Assembly (NCBI RefSeq): GCF_000834055.1
Contig: NZ_JXSQ01000019.1
Span: forward strand, 1-62,016
Reading direction: 5' to 3'
Length of the DNA: 62,016 nt
Source of the DNA: Leucobacter komagatae
Lineage (GTDB): Bacteria; Actinomycetota; Actinomycetes; Actinomycetales; Microbacteriaceae
The notes under the pieces were generated by a model. That model was not told where the DNA came from. It saw only the letters and a list, made by a program, of their open reading frames with translations, and made no database searches. The position numbers and the translations under genes were made by a program. Shown one piece after another: positions 11,563-20,623 of the stretch; position 1 is the stretch's first letter, and every line of letters begins with the position of its first letter.

Positions 11563-12564
11563 ATGATCAGCGAAACCTCTTCCAAGACCGAAACGTCGCA
11601 GGCGATGACCGCCGAGCAGGCGCAGTGGGTCGCGCAGGTGTTCAACGCGAGCGCGAGCGCGATCGAGCAGGTCATCCACGGCAAGCGTCGCGTGATCGAG
11701 CTGGTGCTGGCCAGCGTGCTCGGCGGTGGACACGTGCTGCTAGAGGACGTCCCTGGAACGGGCAAGACGGCACTCGCCCGCGCCCTCGGGCAGGTCATTC
11801 AGGGCACGTCGACGCGCATCCAGTTCACCCCGGATCTGCTGCCTGGCGACGTGACCGGTGTCTCCGTTTTCGACCAGCGGGCCGGGGTGTTTGAGTTTCA
11901 CGCGGGCCCAATCTTTGCAAACGTTGTGCTTGCCGACGAGATTAACCGTGCGAGCCCGAAGACACAGTCGGCGTTGCTTGAGGTCATGGAGGAGGGGCAC
12001 GTCACCGTCGACGGCACGAGCCACGACGTCGGTACGCCATTTCTCGTCATCGCGACGCAGAACCCCGTCGAGCAGGCGGGAACCTACCGCCTGCCCGAGG
12101 CGCAGCTTGACCGTTTCATGATCAAAACATCGGTTGGCTACCCCGACGATGCGGCGATGGCACGGATCCTCCTCGGCGATCAGGGCCGCGCAACAGTCAT
12201 CAAACCGGTCGTCACGACCGAGATGATCGCGCAGGCCCAGGCCCTCGTGCAGCGCGTGCACGTCAGCCCGCTCGTCGCTGACTACGCCGTGCGCATCGTC
12301 GAGGCGACGCGCAGGGCGACCGACGTGCGTCTCGGCGCGAGTGTGCGCGGCGCGATCGCGCTTGTGCGGATCGCGAGCGCGTGGGCGGCGGCGAACGGCC
12401 GTCACTACGTGGTCCCCGACGACATCCGCGATCTCGCGCTTGCGACGCTTGCGCACCGTATCGTGCTCGAGCCAGAGGCTGAGTTTGACGGTGTGACGGC
12501 GCTCGACGTTGTTGGCCGGGTGCTCCTCGACATTCCCGTCCCGCAGGAGAACGGCACCGCGTGA
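11563..12564 (+). CDS. MoxR family AAA+ ATPase
   Basis: AAA+ chaperone-like ATPase of 333 aa. Walker A (DVPGTGKTALA), Walker B (VVLADEINRASP) and the MoxR-typical ATQNPVEQAGTYRLPEAQLDRF block are all present. MoxR proteins typically act with a VWA or DUF58 partner and a transglutaminase-like membrane protein, which is exactly the order here. The frame is open from 11401, but ATG 11563 is chosen because GAAGGA lies 5 nt before it and the upstream 54 codons are a proline-rich read of the previous gene's end. It starts 46 nt after the giant protein and overlaps the DUF58 gene by GTGA. Confidence 0.95.
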   Translation: MISETSSKTETSQAMTAEQAQWVAQVFNASASAIEQVIHGKRRVIELVLASVLGGGHVLLEDVPGTGKTALARALGQVIQGTSTRIQFTPDLLPGDVTGVSVFDQRAGVFEFHAGPIFANVVLADEINRASPKTQSALLEVMEEGHVTVDGTSHDVGTPFLVIATQNPVEQAGTYRLPEAQLDRFMIKTSVGYPDDAAMARILLGDQGRATVIKPVVTTEMIAQAQALVQRVHVSPLVADYAVRIVEATRRATDVRLGASVRGAIALVRIASAWAAANGRHYVVPDDIRDLALATLAHRIVLEPEAEFDGVTALDVVGRVLLDIPVPQENGTA

Positions 12565-13919
12565 GCCACGATACTTCCCGGGCTCCCGACTGGGGAACCG
12601 GAACCGGGAGCCGTACCTACGGCACGACGCGTTGGGGTGAGACCGGCACTGGCCGGGTGCGCACCCAGCGCACGCGTGCGCGCAGGTGGTGGCGGCGCAA
12701 CAGGCGGCGGTTGCTTCGCACCTGGCGGCGATGGCTCCAGACGGTCACGCCGACCGGCTGGTGTGTGCTCGCGGTGCTGCTGGTTTCGGTGATCCTCGGT
12801 GCGACGCTCGGCTGGGTTGAGGCGTGGTTCGTTGCGATTGCTGCGGCGGTGCTGCTCGTCGTCGCGCTGCCCTTCCTCATCGGCAGCAGGGCGTACCTCA
12901 TCCGGCTCGAGATCGACCGCAAGCGCGTCGTCGTTGGGGGTGCGGTACATCTGGGTATCGATGTTGAGAACGCGGGCGTGCGGCCCGCGCTGCCCGCGAC
13001 GGCAGAACTGCCGGTTGGCGACGCGCTGCGCGAGGTCCCTGTGCCGTTCATCGCGGGGCGCGGCCGCACGGTCATCCCCGTACCGATCGCGGCGGATCGG
13101 CGCGGCATCGTTGAGGTGGGGCCGATCACCCTCGCACGGCGCGACCCCCTGAACCTGTTTCACCGCGAGGTCACCTGGCGCGACAAGCACCTTGTCTACG
13201 TGCACCCGCGAACGGTGCTGCTGCCGCAGGGCTCCGCGGGCCTCGTCCGCGACCTTGAGGGAACGGCGAGCAGGCGGCTCACCGACTCCGACCTGTCGTT
13301 TCACGCGGTGCGCGAGTATGTGCGCGGCGACGCGTTCAGGCATGTGCACTGGAAGTCGACTGCGAAGACGGGCACGCTCATGGTGCGCCAGTATGAGGAG
13401 TCGCAGACGGCTCGCGCCGCCGTGCTGTTCGATGCGAACCGTGATGAATACGCGAGCGACGAGGAGTTCGAGCTTGGCGTAAGCGTTGCGGCCTCGGTTG
13501 CTGCGAAGGCGGTGCACGAGGGCCGCGAGCGGTTCATCGCGTCCGCGTGGTCACCCGGGCGGATCCGCCCGAGTATCGACGGCCTCGAAGAGCTTCCGTC
13601 AACCACGCCGCAGCAACTGCTCGACGCCTGGGCCGAGCTCGAGGGAGCGGAGGAGCCGCGGCCCATCGAGAGGCTGACACGAGCCCTCGCGGAGTCGCGC
13701 AGGCCGCTCTCGGTCGTCACGATCGTCACGGGCTCGGTGCCTGATCCTTCGCGGTTGCGCCGGGCTGCCGTCGCGTTCCCGCCCGACGTCGCCGTCATCG
13801 CTGTGCGGTGCGAGCAACTTGCCGATCCGAGCGCGCAGCTCGTTGACGGCACGTGGCTGCTCACTGTCGGTGAGCTTGGCGATCTGCCGCAGCTGCTCCT
13901 GCGCGGGGGGCTCGTATGA
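12561..13919 (+). CDS. DUF58 domain protein
   Basis: A 452-aa protein with an Arg-rich N-terminus, two adjacent transmembrane helices (about 61-105), then a beta-rich segment and the DUF58 signature. The latter is readable as DLSFHAVREYVRGDAFRHVHWKST cut across about residues 245-270, followed by TLMVRQYEESQ. DUF58 proteins have a VWA-like fold and are almost always encoded beside MoxR; the biochemical role is not established. It starts at GTG overlapping the moxR stop, and its own stop overlaps the next ATG. Confidence 0.93.
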   Translation: MSHDTSRAPDWGTGTGSRTYGTTRWGETGTGRVRTQRTRARRWWRRNRRRLLRTWRRWLQTVTPTGWCVLAVLLVSVILGATLGWVEAWFVAIAAAVLLVVALPFLIGSRAYLIRLEIDRKRVVVGGAVHLGIDVENAGVRPALPATAELPVGDALREVPVPFIAGRGRTVIPVPIAADRRGIVEVGPITLARRDPLNLFHREVTWRDKHLVYVHPRTVLLPQGSAGLVRDLEGTASRRLTDSDLSFHAVREYVRGDAFRHVHWKSTAKTGTLMVRQYEESQTARAAVLFDANRDEYASDEEFELGVSVAASVAAKAVHEGRERFIASAWSPGRIRPSIDGLEELPSTTPQQLLDAWAELEGAEEPRPIERLTRALAESRRPLSVVTIVTGSVPDPSRLRRAAVAFPPDVAVIAVRCEQLADPSAQLVDGTWLLTVGELGDLPQLLLRGGLV

Positions 13920-16468
13920 ACGCCGGTGCGGAGCGCGTGCGTGCGCGCGGCGCGCGAGCGCGATCGGGCGGCTCAACACTTGTCGCGCTGCTCATCGCGG
14001 CACTCACCCTGCTTCCGATTCCGGTGCTCGCGGTGTGCGCAGCGTGGCCGATCTATGAGACGGCTCGGCTCTGGACAGTCGCAGGACTCGCAGCGGTGTG
14101 TGTGTTTGCCATCGTATGGCTGGGAGTGCGGTTCCGCTGGGGCGCGATGACGCTCGTCGCCCTCGCTGTCGCGTTTCTCGTGATGGTGCTCCCGCTCGGG
14201 GTGCCGAGCGCCCTCGCAGGCGGCCCCCTCGGGTGGCTGCGCGGTTTGGGCGATGGGCTCGCGGCCGTCGCCCTCGGCTGGAAGCAGCTGCTCACGCTGT
14301 CGCTGCCGCTGGGGAGCTACCAGACGGTGCTCGTGCCGTTCCTGCTCGTGGTCTGTGTGTCTGTCGCCGGATCAGCCGCTCTCATGCTGCGCGGCGGCCG
14401 GTGGGCGCCGTTCGCCGCGCTCGGGTTCGTGCTGCCCGTCATGTTTGGCACAGTGTTCGGTTCGTCCGCGGTAAGCGCGCCGCTCCACATCGCAGGGATC
14501 ACGGTCGCCGCGCCGCGCGAGCTTGCGCTCTGGATCGCCGCGTTCAGCGCTGCCATCGCGTGGGTCGCGTGGTCCTCGGGCCGGGATCGTCGTGCGGCCC
14601 TCCGCCGCGGACGCATGGCCGACGCAATGCTTGATTCCTCGGCCGAAGGCGAAGCGGCCGATCCGCGCCCGCTGACGGGCAGGGGTGCCGTGCGACGGAA
14701 CACGATCGTGCGCGGCGTTGTCGCAGGGCTCACCGTCGCCGCTGCGCTCGCGGGGGCCCTCGTGATCGCCCCGATCGTGACGCAGGGCGCCCGAACGGTG
14801 CCGCGCGATGCGATCGACCCCGAGCTCGTCGTGCGTGACACGGTCAGCCCGCTCACTGCGTACCGGGCGTGGAAACGCGACGCCACACTGCAGGCCGAGC
14901 TCTTCGCCGTCACGGGCGACGACGGCGCACTTCCTTCGCGCCTTCGGCTCGCGGTGTTGCCGGCCTATGACGGCGTTGACTTCACCGTCGGTGCTGGGTC
15001 GCAGGCGGGGCGCTTCGCCCGTTTCCCGAGCGGTGGGGCGGTGCCGAACCCGGCCGGTGTTCGCGTCGAGATTCGGGCGGGCTACGCCGACGTGTGGGTG
15101 CCCATCGCACCCCCGCTCGCTGAGCCGCCGAGCTTCTCAGGGTCGCGCGCCGGCTCGCTCGAAGACAGCTTCTACCTCAACCGTGACACGGGCAGCGCAG
15201 TCGCGGTGCCCACCGCGGCGGGGCTTCGCGCCGGAGATGGATTTCGCGTGACAATGGACGCGTCGCCAGACGCCGCACTCGACACGAAGCCGGCGAGCGA
15301 GGGTGCGCTCATCGACCTCGAGGAGTACCCAGAGCTCGCTCGGTGGGTGCAGCTTCAGGAGCTGCCGAACAGCGGCGAGGGGCTCGCTGCCGCTGTCGAC
15401 CGGCTGCGCGAGCGCGGCTACCTCAGCCACTCCCTCACCGACGGCGACGGCGAGAACCTGTGGCTGCGCGACCTCGCTGCCGAGCAGGGCCTTCGCTTTG
15501 TCTCGAGCCCAGGTGGTCACTCCTCGTCGCGCGTTGAGCAAGTGTTCTCGCAGCTCACGGAGCAGCAGCTTGCGGCGGGCGAAGACAGCAAGCCCGCGAT
15601 GCTCGTCGCCGGAATCGGCGATGACGAGCAGTTCGCGGCGGCCGCCGCGCTCATCGCGCGCGCGATGGGCTTCGAGTCGCGGGTCGTTGTCGGCGTGCGC
15701 CTTGGTGGGCCCGACGATGGCGTGCCTGGGATCCCCGCCTGCGCCGACGTGTGCACAGGCGAGCATGTCGCCGCCTGGGTGGAAACGGCGGGAGCCGACG
15801 GCGTCTGGGCGCCCATCGATGTGTCGCCGCAGGTCGCGATTCCCCCGACGATGCTGCAGAAGGGCGAGCAGCTTCCCGAGTTTCCGACGCAGCCTGAGGA
15901 TCGCGATGCCAGCGAAAGCGATCCACCCGTCGGCATGACGAATCAGGAGAGCGGTGAGAACAGTGACACCGACCCGACTGGGCTGAGCGCGCTGTGGCCC
16001 GTGTTGCGCCTGATTGGGCTGACGCTGCTCGGCGTCGCATTGCTCGCGCTGCTGCTGTTGTTTGTACCGGTCGTGAAGCGCACCCGCACACAGCGCAGGC
16101 GCGCGATCGCCGAACCCGAGGTGCGTGCGCTCGCGGCGTGGGATGAGCTGCTCGACACCTACCGCGACGGCGGCCGGCGGCCCTCGGCCGGCAGCAGGGC
16201 AGCGACGATGCAGGAGCTCGGCGTCGACGGCGGCGACTGGATCGCGTGGACGGTTGACCAGGCGGTCTACGCCCGCGAGGGTATAAGTGCGGAGACAGCC
16301 GATACGCTCTGGGAGATCGTCGATGCTCGGGTTGCTGAGCAATGGGATGATCGTAGCGTGTGGCAGCGCCTTCGGGCGCGATTCTCGTTTGCTTCGTTTG
16401 GGAGCTTTACGTGGACGAGTGTGCGCGACGCGTTGCGTCGCCGCGGACAGAAGGAGGCATCGAAATGA
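13916..16468 (+). CDS. transglutaminase-like membrane protein, predicted catalytically inactive
   Basis: An 850-aa TgpA-type protein. A cluster of about seven N-terminal helices (to about residue 220) and another near 260-285 precede an extracellular transglutaminase-like domain. One C-terminal helix (about 695-720) and a cytoplasmic tail follow. In active family members the core reads G-x-CEQ-F, HAW and D-P. Here the first is GDDEQF with Asp570 in place of the nucleophilic Cys. The HAW element is replaced by HVAAW, with His617 two residues out of register. The Asp of WAPID (635) remains. It is therefore probably a pseudo-enzyme that binds rather than crosslinks. It overlaps the DUF58 gene before it and the PP2C gene after it by 4 nt each. 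Confidence 0.9.
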   Translation: MNAGAERVRARGARARSGGSTLVALLIAALTLLPIPVLAVCAAWPIYETARLWTVAGLAAVCVFAIVWLGVRFRWGAMTLVALAVAFLVMVLPLGVPSALAGGPLGWLRGLGDGLAAVALGWKQLLTLSLPLGSYQTVLVPFLLVVCVSVAGSAALMLRGGRWAPFAALGFVLPVMFGTVFGSSAVSAPLHIAGITVAAPRELALWIAAFSAAIAWVAWSSGRDRRAALRRGRMADAMLDSSAEGEAADPRPLTGRGAVRRNTIVRGVVAGLTVAAALAGALVIAPIVTQGARTVPRDAIDPELVVRDTVSPLTAYRAWKRDATLQAELFAVTGDDGALPSRLRLAVLPAYDGVDFTVGAGSQAGRFARFPSGGAVPNPAGVRVEIRAGYADVWVPIAPPLAEPPSFSGSRAGSLEDSFYLNRDTGSAVAVPTAAGLRAGDGFRVTMDASPDAALDTKPASEGALIDLEEYPELARWVQLQELPNSGEGLAAAVDRLRERGYLSHSLTDGDGENLWLRDLAAEQGLRFVSSPGGHSSSRVEQVFSQLTEQQLAAGEDSKPAMLVAGIGDDEQFAAAAALIARAMGFESRVVVGVRLGGPDDGVPGIPACADVCTGEHVAAWVETAGADGVWAPIDVSPQVAIPPTMLQKGEQLPEFPTQPEDRDASESDPPVGMTNQESGENSDTDPTGLSALWPVLRLIGLTLLGVALLALLLLFVPVVKRTRTQRRRAIAEPEVRALAAWDELLDTYRDGGRRPSAGSRAATMQELGVDGGDWIAWTVDQAVYAREGISAETADTLWEIVDARVAEQWDDRSVWQRLRARFSFASFGSFTWTSVRDALRRRGQKEASK

Positions 16469-17286
16469 TGCGTGGCGTGGAGCTTGACTTTGCGGTCATG
16501 AGCGACGTCGGTCAGCGGCGCGCGGTGAACGAGGATTCGGCGCTTGCGCTCGCTCCATCGTTCCTCGTCGCAGATGGCATGGGCGGACACGAGGCAGGCG
16601 ATCTCGCGAGCCAGGCAGCGATCGCGGCGTTCGGCGAGCGCATCGCGCCGGGTCGACCGTCGACGGTGCCCGAGGTGTCGGCCGCGTTAGACGCGGCGCG
16701 AGTTGCGGTCGCAGCCGTCGCTTCCGGCCGGGAGAAGGGCGCTGGCTGCACGCTCACAGGAGCGGTGCTCGTCGAGAGCGAGGGCGAGCTCGCCTGGCTG
16801 GTGCTCAACGTCGGTGACTCCCGCGTGTACCTGCACCGGGGGGCCGAGCTGCAGCAGCTCACAGTCGATCACTCGCTGCGCGACGAGGTCGAGCCCAACT
16901 TCCTTGGCAACCGACCCCCGCGCAACATCATCACCCGGGCGCTCGGATCTGCAGACACCACGGCAGACTCGTGGCTGCTGCCCGTCGAAACGGGTGCGCG
17001 CTTGCTGATCTGTTCGGACGGACTGACGACGGAGCTCGAAGATGAGGAGCTCCGGGCGACGCTCACGATGGGTGGCCGGGCCGAGGCAGTTGCCGAGGAG
17101 CTCGTGCGGCGCGCGAACGAAGCGGGCGGCCGCGACAACGTCACCGTGATCATCGTCGACACCGTCGGCGGCGGGCGCGCGTGGCATTTGCCTTCCGAGC
17201 ACCCATCGGTCGGCGAAACCGACGGCGATGACACCGTGACGGCGACGGTCCCGCGGCGCCGTGCAGCCGGAGGAGTTGCGCGATGA
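16465..17286 (+). CDS. PP2C-family Ser/Thr protein phosphatase
   Basis: A 273-aa metal-dependent phosphatase, the natural counterpart of the kinase at the head of this operon. Metal-binding motifs are clear: VNEDSA near the start, DGMGGHEAGD, GDSRVYLHR, ICSDGLT and GRDNVTVIIVD. No transmembrane segment was seen, so it is cytosolic. ATG 16465 overlaps the preceding TGA and has AGGAGG 7 nt upstream; the open frame back to 16360 is only read-through. The C-terminus ends in an acidic Thr-rich segment followed by Arg residues. The stop overlaps the next ATG. Confidence 0.95.
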   Translation: MMRGVELDFAVMSDVGQRRAVNEDSALALAPSFLVADGMGGHEAGDLASQAAIAAFGERIAPGRPSTVPEVSAALDAARVAVAAVASGREKGAGCTLTGAVLVESEGELAWLVLNVGDSRVYLHRGAELQQLTVDHSLRDEVEPNFLGNRPPRNIITRALGSADTTADSWLLPVETGARLLICSDGLTTELEDEELRATLTMGGRAEAVAEELVRRANEAGGRDNVTVIIVDTVGGGRAWHLPSEHPSVGETDGDDTVTATVPRRRAAGGVAR

Positions 17287-17921
17287 CCGAAGACGAGACC
17301 GAGGCTCGCAAGCGTGCAGCAGAGGGCGCGAGCGAAGACGTCGAAGTTGACGATGCCACGGTCGTCGTAGCCCAGGAGGACGCCACCGTTGTTGTGGCGG
17401 CCGCCGACAGGCCAGGCCACACTGATGAGGCGACGATCGCGGCGGCCCAGCGACCGGGTGCCGCCAACGGCGCCCACGCGAAGCCGGGCGCGGTAGCTGG
17501 CAGGCGTGCCCCCGTCGGGGCTCCTGTCGCAGCGCCGGTGGAAGAGCCCGATGAGATCCCGCCCGAGCTCGCGAAGCTCCTGTTTAAAAACCCGCTGGAT
17601 GCGAAGCGGCGTGCGCCGGCAGCCCCGTTCCCTGTCGAGCAGTCATCGTTGCCGCGCGGTGGAGTCCGCGGCGGCATTCCCGTCGTGTACGGCGCGCGGA
17701 GCGAAGCGTTCGTGGAGCGCAGTGTCGCTGGTGAACTCGGGCGGAGCCTCGGGTCGCCGCCAGTCGGCTATGACGTTCCTGTCGCGGTGCGCGAGGCCCT
17801 GCCGTCGCTCGCGAGGCTCAACCGGCGCTTCAGCGCGCTCGCGTGGGCTGGTGCCTTCGTGGTGCCCGTCGTTGCAGGCGCTGGGCTGTGGTGGGTGCTC
17901 ACTCAGCTCCTGCGCCCCTAA
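17283..17921 (+). CDS. small tail-anchored protein with repeated acidic-TVVV motifs
   Basis: A 212-aa protein I cannot assign to a named family. The N-terminal third is acidic and contains DDATVVVAQE, DATVVVAAAD and DEATIAAAQ in a row. These resemble the acidic-Thr-hydrophobic sites phosphorylated by actinobacterial PknB kinases and read by FHA domains. A Pro/Ala linker follows, then a conserved-looking segment (about 100-175), and a single C-terminal transmembrane helix (about 187-208). It is the last gene of the kinase-MoxR-PP2C operon (ATGA overlap with PP2C). It converges on the mycosin gene with only 7 nt between the stop codons and no visible terminator. Confidence 0.8.
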   Translation: MTEDETEARKRAAEGASEDVEVDDATVVVAQEDATVVVAAADRPGHTDEATIAAAQRPGAANGAHAKPGAVAGRRAPVGAPVAAPVEEPDEIPPELAKLLFKNPLDAKRRAPAAPFPVEQSSLPRGGVRGGIPVVYGARSEAFVERSVAGELGRSLGSPPVGYDVPVAVREALPSLARLNRRFSALAWAGAFVVPVVAGAGLWWVLTQLLRP

Positions 17922-17928
17922 CCAAGCG

Positions 17929-19296
17929 TTACCGCGGCCCGTACGGATCGTCGTCGTCTTCGTCACTGGTCTCTTGAGTGCCAGCTGCACCCGCGTCGCC
18001 GGCAGCTGTCTCTGACTGCGGGTTCGCTGCGGCAGCCCGGCGCCGCCTGAGCTGAGCGACAAGCGCGAGCACAATGATGAGCCCGCCAAGCGCGGCAGCC
18101 CCGATGATCGCCGGCGCCGGGTTCGGCTCGGCGGTCTCGCTGCGTGCGATCTGCGTGTGAGGGCGCGCGACGGCCGAGCCGCTGGTGTCGGCGAAGGGGC
18201 TTGCCGGCCCCCGGGTGGTGCGGTCGGGCCGCAGGCTCAGTGCCGCGGCGGGCGAAATGCGGCCCCAGCCGATGAGATCGTCGCGACCGTCGGGGTTTGG
18301 GCGGTCGGCGGTTGCTTGCAGGCGATACATCCACCCCTCGGGGCCCTCGTTCGGGTACGCCTCGGCGAGCAGCGCTGCGGCGCCCGCCGCGTAGGCGGTC
18401 GAGAAGCTCGACGAGGGTGCGTCGCCGGCGTAGACGCAGTCGCCGGCACCGGTTGCGGTGGTGAGCACATTCTGGCCGGGCGCGGCAACGTCGACGTGGC
18501 TGCCGTGAATCGAGTCGTCGGTGGGGCGCCCAGACAACGTCACCGCGGTGACGGCGAGGGCGCCGGGGTATGCCGCTGGGTAGCGGGGGCTGTCGGTTGT
18601 GACCTCGGTGGTGCTGCGGTTGCCGGCGCTCGCGACAACCAGCGAGCCGCGCGCGTACGCGTCTTGGGTTGCCGCGCGCAGCGCGGCGGTGTCAAGGTCG
18701 TCGCTCATCGCCACGACGATGATTTTGGCGCCGAGGTCGGTGGCATCTCTGATGCCGGCGGCGAGCCGTTCGGCATCGGGGCCGGTGCCCGCGCGCTTGG
18801 CCTGCTCGTCGGTGCTGCTGAACACCCGAATCGAGACGAGTTGCGCGTCGGGGGCGATGCCGGTCACGCCGGAGCCGCTCTCGGGCCTGGCAGCGATGAT
18901 GCCGGCCACCGCGGTGCCGTGGCCGAAGGGGTCGCCGAGGCCGTCTGGCCTGGCGTCGTCGCTGACGAGGGAGCGGCTCCCCGGGGCGAGCGCCGAGGCG
19001 AGCTGGGGGCGGGTGCCGTCGACGCCGGAGTCGACGACCGCGACGAGCACGCCCTTGCCCGTGTACGGCAGTGTGCCGGGCGCCGCATTGAGTGCCTCGA
19101 GCACGGGCGGCGGCCCGGGAATGCGCGCCACCGCACCGGGCGAGCAGGCCTCGGGCGCTGCGGCGTCTGCCGTCGGGACCGCAGCGGAGGGTTGCGCGGT
19201 CGTCGCGAGCATGCCGAGCGCGAAGCCGGCGATGAGCGCGGCACCGACCCCGAGCTGTGCAGCCCCGGAACGCACGAACACACGCTTGCCCGTCAC
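17929..19296 (-). CDS. mycP: mycosin, membrane-anchored subtilisin-like protease of the ESX core
   Basis: An S8 protease of 455 aa with an N-terminal signal/TM segment (about 10-40), the catalytic domain, a C-terminal TM helix (about 395-418) and an acidic tail. Catalytic Asp is in VAVVDSGVDG, His in FGHGTAVAGI and the oxyanion Asn in VASAGN. The Ser motif is unusual: SSSFSTAYAAG instead of GTSFAAPVVAG, so Ser is kept but the flanking Gly and Pro are not. The start is GTG 19296, overlapping the eccB stop. Starting further upstream would read through eccB in another frame. In mycobacteria MycP stabilises the ESX membrane complex and trims substrates. The order eccD-eccB-mycP on one strand supports core membership. 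Confidence 0.93.
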   Translation of the reverse strand: MTGKRVFVRSGAAQLGVGAALIAGFALGMLATTAQPSAAVPTADAAAPEACSPGAVARIPGPPPVLEALNAAPGTLPYTGKGVLVAVVDSGVDGTRPQLASALAPGSRSLVSDDARPDGLGDPFGHGTAVAGIIAARPESGSGVTGIAPDAQLVSIRVFSSTDEQAKRAGTGPDAERLAAGIRDATDLGAKIIVVAMSDDLDTAALRAATQDAYARGSLVVASAGNRSTTEVTTDSPRYPAAYPGALAVTAVTLSGRPTDDSIHGSHVDVAAPGQNVLTTATGAGDCVYAGDAPSSSFSTAYAAGAAALLAEAYPNEGPEGWMYRLQATADRPNPDGRDDLIGWGRISPAAALSLRPDRTTRGPASPFADTSGSAVARPHTQIARSETAEPNPAPAIIGAAALGGLIIVLALVAQLRRRRAAAANPQSETAAGDAGAAGTQETSDEDDDDPYGPR

Positions 19297-20621
19297 GGGC
19301 TCTCCGGTGTGGCTCCAGCGGCCTCGGGCGTGAGCTCTGGGCCCGCGGGGAGTAGCCGCACCCAGCCTGCCGGCACCGTCGTCACGTTCTTCGCCGTGTA
19401 GCCGAGCTGCTTCGCGTTTACCCCAACGCCGCCGGGTAGCTGATAGGCCGTGCCCGTCGAATCGATGAGCACGAGGGAACCGGTCTTGCCGCCGCGCACG
19501 AGCGCGCCGACGTTCTCCGGCACGTGCACGGTTGCGCCGCCTGCGACGGGGGCGACCCCCGCGACGGGCCGAGACTCCCGAGCGAGTGTTGTGTGCTGAT
19601 CGGTTGCGGGCCCCGCGAGAGTCGCGCACGGGGCTCCGGTGGCTGCGCTCGGCGCGAGCGTATCCTCCGGCCAGTCCTCGCCGCCCGCGCGCTGAACGGT
19701 CGGCAGCTGTGCGATCGCGGCAGGGCTGATCTCGGCTGGCGTGCCAAGCCCATCGCCGCCACTGCCGAGCAGGTACAGGCGGTGCGCGAGCGGCGATAGT
19801 GGGGCGAGTGCGCCCTCGGCGGTCAGGATGTAGCGCTCGTCTTCGGGGCTCCCGGTGGGGCGGATCACGCTGCCAGCGGGCAGGTCTTGGCCGGCAACGG
19901 CGGCGCCGGCGCCTGCGAACTTGAGCGGAGCGAGTTCCTTGCCGGTTTCGAACAGGGCGAGCCAGTCGCCCCGCACGGGCTGGGGCGTGACGCTTTCGAG
20001 GCCGATTGCGCGCAGCACAGCAGTTTCTTGCCCGGCCGGGATTGCGTAGCTCACACCGTCGCCGATGACGAACATCTCGCCGTCGCGGGTGACGACCGAA
20101 CCGACGCCGGCAGGGGCCGCAGTGCGGTTCTGGCCGCCGAGCCACACCTCGGTGTTTTCATGGGTCCCGCATGACAGCCAGTTGCGGCCGTCGAGATCCT
20201 TCGCCGCAGGGAGGGTGTCTGGGCCCCCGAGAATTCCGATGGTGCCGCCGATCGGGATCCCTGCCAGCGACGACTGATTCACACTCACGACCGCGAACTC
20301 GTCTGCCGGAATGAGTACGCGGGCGCTGACGGTGTTGATCACCGGGTGCAGTGTGCCCTCGACGCTGACGTAGCGTGCGCCGGTGTCGCGGGCGACGACG
20401 AGGCGGTTGTTCTCCCAACCGCCGGGCAGGCCCGGGCGGAGCAGGCCGATGAAGACACCGGCGAGAATGACCATGGCGGTGAGGGCGATTCCCCCGAACA
20501 CGGCGCGCAGCGGTTTTGCGGGCTCGAGCTCTTTGCCGCCGGGCGCCCCGCCAATGAACGCTGAGAGGAGCCGGTTGCGGCTGAATGCCTGCGCCTCGAT
20601 GAGGTCTTTCTTGGTTGCCAC
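19293..20621 (-). CDS. eccB: type VII secretion protein EccB
   Basis: A 442-aa EccB. It has a cytoplasmic N-terminus with the family-typical pattern ATKKDLIEAQAFSRNRL, one TM helix (about 43-63), and a large extracytoplasmic domain built of repeats. Two cysteines (in WLSCGTHEN and GAPCATL) fit the conserved disulfide of EccB repeats. EccB is part of the membrane-embedded ESX translocon with EccC and EccD. The start is GTG, 2 nt after the eccD stop. The stop overlaps the mycP start. Confidence 0.95.
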   Translation of the reverse strand: MATKKDLIEAQAFSRNRLLSAFIGGAPGGKELEPAKPLRAVFGGIALTAMVILAGVFIGLLRPGLPGGWENNRLVVARDTGARYVSVEGTLHPVINTVSARVLIPADEFAVVSVNQSSLAGIPIGGTIGILGGPDTLPAAKDLDGRNWLSCGTHENTEVWLGGQNRTAAPAGVGSVVTRDGEMFVIGDGVSYAIPAGQETAVLRAIGLESVTPQPVRGDWLALFETGKELAPLKFAGAGAAVAGQDLPAGSVIRPTGSPEDERYILTAEGALAPLSPLAHRLYLLGSGGDGLGTPAEISPAAIAQLPTVQRAGGEDWPEDTLAPSAATGAPCATLAGPATDQHTTLARESRPVAGVAPVAGGATVHVPENVGALVRGGKTGSLVLIDSTGTAYQLPGGVGVNAKQLGYTAKNVTTVPAGWVRLLPAGPELTPEAAGATPESP

Positions 20622-20623
20622 GG

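Noticed and set aside
16360..16464. 35-codon N-terminal extension of the PP2C gene
   Set aside because: It overlaps the 3' end of the transglutaminase-like gene; AGGAGG precedes ATG 16465.
18157..19401. 414-codon plus-strand frame over the mycosin
   Set aside because: Gly/Arg-rich with no recognisable fold; the minus strand encodes a full subtilase.
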